Part shown: one piece after another, positions 56,550-64,000 of the stretch
Position numbering within the stretch: the first letter of the stretch is position 1
How the letters are laid out: every line of letters begins with the position of its first letter
Assembly (NCBI GenBank): GCA_022036555.1
Contig: CM039130.1
Location: 16,410,283 to 16,474,282 of the forward strand
DNA: 64,000 nt
Direction: 5' to 3'
Origin: Microstegium vimineum
Lineage: Eukaryota; Streptophyta; Magnoliopsida; Poales; Poaceae
Translations under genes and position numbers: made by a program
Notes under the pieces: model-generated
The model's database searches: none
Seen by the model: only the letters and a program-made list of their open reading frames with translations
What the model was told of the DNA's origin: nothing

Positions 56550-57790
56550 TTATGCACCAACCTCAACACTGGGATAAAATTTCTTAAGAAATCTTCCATT
56601 AATAGCTCTAGTAAACTCTTCTCCCAACAAAGTTTTCAAAATATACGCATTACCAGGTGCACACTTTACTATCCGAAAAGGTCCTTCCCAATTTGGAGAC
56701 CACTTGCCGAAGGCTTTATCTTTTGTTCCAATCGGCAATACAGTCTTCCAAACCAAATCTCCCTCTCCAAATTGCTTTTCTCTAACCTTTCTTTTATAAT
56801 ATTTGGCAACACGCAATTTGTTTTTCTCAATACTTTCTAATGCTTTGAGACGAACCAAATGTAAATCTTCCAATTCATCCATCATCAGGTCCTTATAATC
56901 TTCTTTCCTCAAATCATTTTGCAATATAACTCGCCTTGAACCCGATTGCACCTCCCATGGTAACACATCATGATGCCCATAAACCAACTCGTAGGGAGAC
57001 GCATGAGTAGACCCATGACAAGCCATTAGATAAGCCCATAAAACCTCATTAAGAACCAAATGCCACTTCTTCGGTTTTTTATCAATCTTCTTCTGAATAA
57101 TTTTAATCATGATCTTATTTGATGCTTCAGCTTGGCCATTATCTTGTGCGTAATAAGGAGAAGAATTGTATAATTTAATTCCCATCTTTCTAGCAAAATC
57201 ACAAAATTCAGATGAAGTGAACTGAGTCCGTTGATCTGTTGTTACAGTCTGAGGAATCCCAAACTTGAGAATTATATGCTCCTTAACAAAATTGACAATG
57301 TTCTCTGATGTAACCTTCTTCAAAGGGATAGCTTCAACTCACTTTGTAAAATAATCTGTAGCTAACAGCACAAACTTATGTCCTTTGCTAGAAGGAGGAT
57401 TAATCTGACCAATTAAATCCATGCCTCATCCTCTAAATGGCCAAGGCTTGATAATTGGGTTCAAAGCCGATGCTGGAGCTCTTTGAATGTTGTCAAATCT
57501 CTGACAATCTTGACACCCCTTGTAATATTCAAAGAAATCTTCAAGCATGGTCGGCCAAAAATAACCAGCCCTTCTAATTATCCACTTCATTCGGTAAGCC
57601 GATTGATGTGCACCACACACCCCTTCATGCACTTCATACATTAGCTCTCTGGCCTCTCCTTTACTCAAACACTTGAGGAGTACCCCATCTATAGACTTAT
57701 AGTACAATTGATCATCAAGGAGCACAAACTTGAGGGCTCTGTATCTGAGCTTTCGAGAAACGTTCTGCGATGGATTCTTCAAGTAATCAG
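56550..57790 (-). pseudogene. Tat-D integrase
   Basis: HHCC module HEGVCGAHQSAYRMKW ... CQDCQRF. A TGA (about 57424) follows KPWPFRG and another stop lies near 57340. Core acids are ATDYF (just upstream of 57323), TTDQ and the E of QAEASN; the usual Gly after TTDQ is Arg here. The C-terminal tail FGKWSPNWEGPFRIV runs to VEVGA at 56550. It is closely related in order and motifs to the integrase at 3-1127. Confidence 0.85.
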
Positions 57791-57810
57791 TAACTTCGTT
57801 TCTCCAGTCA

Positions 57811-59900
57811 TCAATTACCCGATTCTAGCATCTCTTGATTCTCTCGGTATCCCGAGGCAGCCTGAGCCAGTTTATTTGCTTCTTCATTATGCCCCCTAGG
57901 GATATGATGCAAGGTTGCCACCCGGAAATTCTTCAAAATCTCTCGGCATTCTTCATAATATTCCCTTAATACATCATTCTTGCATTCATATTGGCTGATC
58001 CGTTGGTTAATTACCAACTCAGAATCCCGAAGATCTCAACAGCGACGGCCTTTATTTCAGCAAGAAGCCGAAGTCCTCTAAGTAGTGCTTCATACTCTGC
58101 TTGATTGTTAGTAACACGAAATTCAATAGGGATAGCATACTTAAAAAACACTCCTCATGGAGAAATTAAGAGAATACTAGCACCACCACCTTTGCTACAA
58201 GATGAACTATCAAAAAACAAAGTCCAAGGTGCAATATCTATCATGTTAGTAGAAGGATCACGGTGTTGGGTAATAAAATCAGCAATAATTTGACCCTTTA
58301 TTGTTTTTGCTGATTTGTACTTTAACTCAAATTCTGATAAAGCCAAAATCCATTTGCCAATTCTACCGTTTAAAATTGACATTGATAACATATTTTTTAT
58401 TACATCAAATTCAGAAACTACCACGCATTCGGCATTCAACAAGTAGTGCCGAAGTTTGGTACACGAGTAATACACGCACAGACAAAGTTTCTCCATAGCC
58501 GAATACCTTGTCTCTAGATCTAATAGCTTTCGGCTAAGGTAAGCTATCACTCTTTCCTTTCCTTCAAACTCTTGCATGAGGGCCGACCCTATTGTCAGGT
58601 TGTCGACCACCACGTACAACTTAAAAGGTTTGTCAAGCTATGGAGGTACCAACACAGGTGACGCCTTCATGTATTCTTTGATCTCATCAAAAGACTTTTA
58701 TTGTATGTCACCCCTTACAAATTCTTGATCCTTTTTAAGCTTTAACAGTGGAGAGAAAGGTAAAAAAATTTCTGATAAATTAGATATGAATCTCCTTACA
58801 AAATTAATCTTGCCGAGCAATGACTGCAACTCTGTGAGATTAGTTGGAGGGATAACCTTGTCTATCGCTTCCATGCTCTTCTTAGCGACCTCGATCCCTC
58901 CTTTATGGACTAGAAATCCTAAAAACTCACTAGCCGAGACCCCAAAGGCACACTTGTTCGGGTTCATCTTCAAACCATGCTTCCTAGTGCACTCCAAAGT
59001 CTTCTTTAAATCGGCTAAGTGTCCACCGTGAATTCTAGACTTAACCACCACGTCATCAATATAGATCTCCACGATTTTGCCGATCAACTCGTGAAAAATA
59101 TAGTTCATGGCTCTCTGATAAGTTGCACCAACATTCTTTAAACCAAAAGTCATGACAACCCACTCAAATAATCCAATATGACCAGGACATCTGAAAGCTA
59201 TTTTTGAAATATCCTCTATTTCCATAAAGATTTGGTTATAGCCAGCATTACCATCCATAAAGCTGATGACTTCATAACCAGCTGCTGCATCGACAAGCAA
59301 ATCGGCAACCGGCATTGGGTAACCATCCATTGGCGTAGCTTTATTGAGATCCCTAAAGTCAATGCAGACCCTCATTTTTCCATTCTTTTTGTATACCAGA
59401 ACTATGCTCAAAATCCACTCTGCATATCTACATGGCCGAATGAAATTTGCTTCTTATAATCTTTCAACTTCCCTTTTCACATCGGCTAGCACCTCCTCTT
59501 TGAAAATTTTCCGAGGAGGTTGTTTGTAAGGACGATACCCAGGCTTGATCGACAATCGATGCTCAACAATAGAACGATCCAGTCCGGGCATCTCTGTGTA
59601 ATCCCAAACAAAACAATCATTGAACTCTTTCAGAAGGTTTATCAATTTCAATCTATACTCTGGGTCTAAATTTGCACTGATATACATCGGCCTTAGCTTG
59701 ACATCATCACCAACATTTATTTCCTCTAGCTTATCGACCGACATAAAGCCACATCCCAACTTTCCTTTGTTGCCATCGATCGGGTTCCCCATTAAAAATT
59801 GCTTTGAGAGCCGACTGCTTGGATCGGCTGTTGATCCTTGTTGAAGACATTCACAGGACCTTCTTCCCATACTCTTCTAGAGAAACAATCGAAGCCATCA
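57811..59900 (-). pseudogene. Tat-D reverse transcriptase and two RNase H domains
   Basis: RT leader CFVWDYTEMPGLDRSIVEH, then a TAG near 59454, then ILSIVLVYKKNGKMRVCIDFRDLNKATP, the catalytic YIDD (about 59050) and FLGFLVHKGGIE. The gypsy RNase H follows (VVVDNLTIGSALMQE, YLSRKLLDLETRYSAMEKLCL). Then comes the extra archaeal-type RNase H: APWTLFFDSSSCSKGGGASILL, a stop near 58155, IFGDSELVINQ and HIPRGHNEEANKLAQAASG, with one frame change near 58020. The tandem RNase H pair marks the Tat lineage. Confidence 0.85.
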
Positions 59901-60103
59901 TATTCCCAGTAAGTAGGCTCTGTAGCAGCAACACTTACCGAATCATCAGCATGAACCACCTCAAAATCATCTTCAATCCACTGAATAAGAACCTGATGCA
60001 TGGTTGAAGGTATGCAGCAGTTAGCATGGATCTAATCTCTCCCTAAAAGCAGACTGTATGCCCCCTTGCCATCGATGACAAAGAAAGTATTAATCAAGGT
60101 TTT

Positions 60104-60580
60104 TCATCCTATCATCAACTCAACGTGCACAGCTCCTCGGGTGTTAGAAGGATTGCCAGCAAAATCTCTGAGCACCATGTCAGTTTTCAGCAGTTCTTCA
60201 TTGGTCATCCCAAGCTTCCTAAAGGTGGTATGAGGCATAATATTGATGGCAGCTCCTCCATAAATAAACATCTTGGTCAGAGGCTTGCCATTGACATACT
60301 CCTTCACATAAAGTGGCTTCAAATGTCGATGTTTGGCCGGTTTATCGAAAAGTGCCCATTCAGTTAGGACAAGTTGGGCCATCAGATCATGATACTCACT
60401 CTCATCGAAATCTGAGTACACTTCTTCTTGGATATCCTGGTTTTCCAGAGCTAAGAACTCTGATGGAATAAAGAAAGCCATACATGCATCAGTCGACTGG
60501 TCTTGCTTGTCAGGTTTTTCCTTAGGACGCCACACTTGTTTCTTCTCGGCAACTGTCTGTGCCAACTCTTTGTTCCTCAA
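60104..60580 (-). pseudogene. Tat-D protease region
   Basis: The minus-strand frame reads AFFIPSEFLALE, LVLTEWALFDKP and KHRHLKPLYVKEYVNGKPLTKMF, then the active site IYGGAAINIMPHTTFRKLG. The usual Asp-Gly-Gly-Ala is Tyr-Gly-Gly-Ala, so the catalytic Asp is lost. It continues with VLRDFAGNPSNTRGAVHVELMIG. Confidence 0.75.
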
Positions 60581-60599
60581 GCGTTGTACCCTTCTTTTC

Positions 60600-63013
60600 T
60601 GGCTCTTCCTCAGCCCTGGTGGACACCATTATCCTTTCTGCCACATGTACTCTCGGTGTTCTTCTTCCTTAGCGCCTTCTTTATAATGGATCCACCCTTG
60701 ATCGGCAAATCTCTTGCCTCGCCGATTTCCAGAGCTGTCCATTTTTACACGCCGATCGTCCTCAGTAAAATGTGCTCTAAGCCTTTCATGGACCGGACGA
60801 CGGTTGGCCCAAGACTGTCTGTACTCTGAATATTGATCACTGCATTTAGGGCAATTATCTTTAGTAGGCATCTTCAAGCCTTCATTCCAACAATGTTTAA
60901 AGAACGAGCATCCCCAATGAGATTGTTCCTGTTCTCTCATGTACTCTTGCTCCCTCTGGTACATCTCTTCCTCGTACCTGTGATGTTCCTCCATGAACTC
61001 TTGTTCCTCATAATACCTTCGCTTCCAATACCGTTCTTGCTCCCGTCGCCACTTGTTCAAAAGAATCCGTGTCGTGACTCTGGGCTTGGAAGCTTCCCCT
61101 CTCGGTTCGGCCATTCTAGAACCGAGCCTGTTGCCGAAACTCTTCATTTGTAATTTCCCGATCAGGGTCAACAGCACCAGTTTTCTTAGCTCTGTCTGAG
61201 GTTAACACTTTCACCTGGCCCTTATCTTTGGAGCTTTCCATAGCAACCATGTTCACGGAGAAAGATACTGTGTTCTGTGCAAAAGGATTAGCATCAATTT
61301 TCATCTTACCGTCAAATTTCAGATGCCCTTCCTGAATAGCTTTCTGAACCACATTCTGAATACTCGGCAATCATTGATGGAATGAGAATTAGTATTGTGC
61401 TAACCGCAAAACTTTTTATCTCTCACCCCTTCAGGGCGCAGCATGGGGTGCCCTCCCGGCAACTTGATACGTCCTTCTTTGAGCAGCATCTCAAACAGCT
61501 TGTCTGACTTGGAGACATCAAAGTCGTATGTGCCCTTCTGCTGCTTCAACCAGCGTTGACTGACCTAAGTCGGTTCTTTCCCTAGACCAATTCGACTACG
61601 GCTATTTCATCTTCATCACGTACTCTGCTGCCTCTTCCAGGAAACTTTGATACATCTCATTAGCCACATCACCTTTCTAGAAACGGTTGTCTCTCCTGAA
61701 CCCTTGAGCCTGATTGCTCATCATGGCCAACCGCTGCGACAGTTGACCAAGGTCATCGAAGTCCATGCCGAACAGCTTCTCTCTGACATTCAGTTGCATG
61801 CCCTCTATTGTCATCCCTGGCAACTGGTCATCTGGCAGGTTTAAGGAATAGTAGAGGTTTTTAGTCTCCCTAAACCTGCGGAGATACTCCTGGGGTGTTT
61901 CATTGGCTTTCTGCTTCAAGCTCATAAGGTCAACTAGTTTCTTCTCATTAGTGCCTGTAAAGAAATATGAATGAAACTTCTGCTCCAATTCTGCCCATGT
62001 ACCAATGGAATTAGCCGGCAGAGACGTGAACCACGTGAAAGTCGGCCCTGTCAGAGACAACGGGAAATACCGAATCCTCCAAGCTTCATCAGCGGACGCC
62101 TCTCCAAGCTGCATCAAGTATCGGCTGATGTGCTCTATGGTGCTAGTATCATCCTAACCAGAAAACTTGGTTAGGTCTGTGGGAGGTTTCACTCTCGGGG
62201 GAGTGCAACTCGGTTATACCACTCTGGATAAGGGGACTTGTATGCATAGGACTGGCTCTTTGTCTTTAGGCCAAACTGATTCTGCATCATATCCGCCATC
62301 CTGTTCATGATAAGGTCAATATTCGAATTTGGAGCTCCATGTGTCTGCCCTTCAAAAGCCAAACCTGCAGAGTTCTTATACCCCGGATTCGGGAAAGAGT
62401 CAATAGCATTGTAATCGACAAACTCTTGATATCCGTCTCCATACATATTTTTCTGTAACCTGTTCGCAGCTGGAGACACCTTGAAAGCCGATTGTGGGAC
62501 GTTTCCTGACGCGCCGAATGCGAGTTGGCCATATGTCATGGGCGGTTGCTGCTTCTGGTGAGGAGCCATCCCACCTTGGTCCATATCAGGCGTTCTGCTA
62601 CTCTCAGCAGCTTTCGCCTGGTGCTTAGGCACATGGAACAATGTCGGTCCTTGCATTGGACCAACAACTTCTTCAAAGTATTTATCAGCAGATGGACCGA
62701 AAGTACTGACCATGATTGTGCGAAAGGTATTCAAGAAAGTTGTTTGATGATTTCTCATGGTTTCACTCATGGCCTTGTAAACCATTTCAGTCATCTTCTG
62801 AGCATCTTCCTCTTCGGTGTAATCAGTCTGATGATGAAGGAGAGTCCTTGGGAGTGACTATTTCTGAAAAACCTTGTTGCTTTTGTTCTTTGAAAAAGAC
62901 ATCAAGCATTTACGTTGAAACTCATCACATGCTTGCTGGACAATATTCCTCAAGTCTTCTGGCAACTCGTCCATAGTCACGTCTAGAACCTGGCTATTGT
63001 CAATTTCAACCAT
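60600..63013 (-). pseudogene. Tat-D gag
   Basis: ATG at 63013 opens MVEIDNSQVLDVTMDELPED. The N-terminal part (to 62189) is rich in Gln, Met and Pro (TYGQLAFGASGNVPQSAF). The capsid-type core (62117-61677) reads WRIRYFPLSLTGPTFTWFTSLP, WAELEQKFHSYFF and LMSLKQKANETPQEYLRRFRETKN. The C-terminal part has a Cys-rich block CSFFKHCWNEGLKM ... CPKC (about 60900-60830) and a Glu/Arg/Tyr-rich helix (MEEHHRYEEEMYQREQEYMR). At least two frameshifts and several stops break it. It would form the particle. Confidence 0.8.
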
Positions 63014-63026
63014 CTTGAGATGTGGA

Positions 63027-63044
63027 GTCCCACTGGGCGTGCCA
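63027..63044 (-). other. Primer binding site of Tat-D
   Basis: On the minus strand TGGCACGCCCAGTGGGAC lies seven bases inside the 5' LTR end (63052). A GC-rich TGGCRC-type primer site fits Tat elements. Confidence 0.7.
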
Positions 63045-63051
63045 AAAAGTG

Positions 63052-64000
63052 TGTTGACACAAAATGTGACGCACTGTGCATAACACACAGCAAGCCGGAA
63101 AGTGTAGCTTCAATCGGGTGCTCGGGTGTTTCGAAATCCGGAAACGTGCCAGTCAGTTTGACCTGAAACTAACAAGGGATGAAAATCATTAGATATAAAA
63201 CTGGAACATGCCGAGTGAGACCAGACAGTTCCATATATACGGCCCTGAAGCCACTTACGACGACATACAGCTATAGAAGCTGTATGTCAACAAGTTTTAT
63301 AGATCATTCGGCTAAAACAAACAATGAGTACGTAAAGAGTTGATTGTCGAACATGCATGCATGAGAAAGTACATATGAACGAATCATCATTAAATATGAA
63401 TTAAAGCATAACCAACTCGGCTATCCAACTGAATTGGGTGCATGATGAAGGAACACGTAAGCAAACATGATCAAACTAATCTAAAGCTTGTATCCGCCGC
63501 AGGACACCTAACTTTATAAAAGCTCAAACGTAGTTAACATGCATGAACCCGCAACACGTAACAATCTAGATGAAACCAATTCGGCTATTATAAGTATAAG
63601 ATCTATTTATGGGTATAAGCAATTACAAAAGCATAAATAAATCTATGAGAAAAGATGAAGTCGAACCATATCAATCTAGATTGGGCAAAAAGAGTGTTAC
63701 AAATATATAAAATATATATAAACATGCAACACGTAGTAACTTAATGAATCTACTAGATCTTGCAAAATCTAATAGAGACGGTAACTATCTTGCTTTTGCT
63801 AGGCATATCGAGCAAGCACCTGCCGCACGGTATCTACTCATACACAAAACATAAGCGAAGACTTCTTGGTTGTCAAGCAAGGATCCACCGCACGATCATT
63901 GAAAACAAGCAAGACTACTTGCATCAACATCTAAATCCACCGCTGTACTAGACATGATAACAAGGTTGCCGGACTTCGGGGTCGTCGGATCGATGGTCCT
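63052..64000 (-). repeat. 5' LTR of Tat-D (partial, runs off the window)
   Basis: Plus-strand view begins TGTTGACACAAAATGTGAC. The block CGTGCCAGTCAGTTTGACC at about 63146-63164 and CAGACAGTTCCAT near 63224 are shared with the Tat LTR fragment at 15852-16298. The other end is beyond 64000. No coding frame is seen. Confidence 0.8.

Larger units (their letters stand above)
51927..64000 (-). mobile_element. Tat-D: minus-strand Tat element with two antisense genes
   Basis: Read on the minus strand from 64000: 5' LTR (to 63052), primer site, gag, protease, RT, two RNase H domains and integrase (to 56550). Two genes on the opposite strand follow: an unknown one (55408-56286) and a PMD gene (51983-54972). 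The 3' LTR is in the gap. It is homologous to Tat-A and Tat-B but divergent, and has one antisense gene more than Tat-A. Confidence 0.9.

Noticed and set aside
1..64000. tRNA, rRNA or other RNA genes
   Set aside because: No cloverleaf with A and B boxes or rRNA core was seen by eye; the tRNA-like words found are primer binding sites.

Overview
This window is intergenic DNA of a large, repeat-rich plant genome. The grade of repeats (Tat and Athila Ty3/gypsy lineages, a Tekay-like chromovirus with a roughly 4 kb LTR, a plant L1 LINE, a Tourist-like MITE) and a relic of a BAHD acyltransferase point to a grass (Poaceae), probably panicoid; that placement is inference. No intact host gene was found. 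Three runs of exactly 100 N (17601-17700, 29582-29681, 51827-51926) are assembly gaps of unknown true size.

Layout: 1-5929 is the 3' half of a plus-strand Tat element (Tat-A) with an antisense plant-mobile-domain (PMD) gene and its 3' LTR. 5930-6902 is the Athila-type LTR fragment bordering it. 6903-11440 is a decayed L1 LINE. 11582-11874 is a BAHD exon relic. 11875-14808 is mostly unassigned, with a MITE at 13300-13534. 14809-17600 holds three abutting LTR fragments. 17701-19371 is a deleted Tat element (Tat-B) whose break carries copied filler DNA. 19372-19588 is an Athila LTR scrap. 19589-29581 is a RIRE2-like Tat element (Tat-C), split by a 4.1 kb solo LTR at 23062-27144.

29682-51057 is a deep nest. 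An outer plus-strand Athila element is split inside gag by a Tat-type solo LTR (30180-49399). That LTR holds another solo LTR (30603-32533) and a complete-ended minus-strand Athila element (33116-48788). The inner Athila holds a Tekay-like fragment (37100 to about 44095), which itself contains an Athila-family solo LTR (40343-41579). The inner Athila's 5' LTR also contains a solo LTR (46992-48224). Most joints have matching 5-bp target-site duplications, so the insertion order can be read directly.

51927-64000 is a minus-strand Tat element (Tat-D) with gag-pol, two antisense genes (a six-exon PMD gene and a second gene of unknown function with its own TATA box) and the start of its 5' LTR.

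The most unusual points are: (1) an extra reading frame upstream of gag in the Tekay-like element whose N-terminus closely mimics the histone H3 tail (42687); (2) antisense genes with introns inside Tat elements, sharing an intron position between two elements; (3) a palindromic GGCCGACC-type motif repeated about 15 times across Athila-family sequence; (4) extreme enrichment of GCCGAT/TCGGC words across whole Tat elements. All retroelement genes here are broken or incomplete, mainly by point stops, frameshifts and nested insertions.
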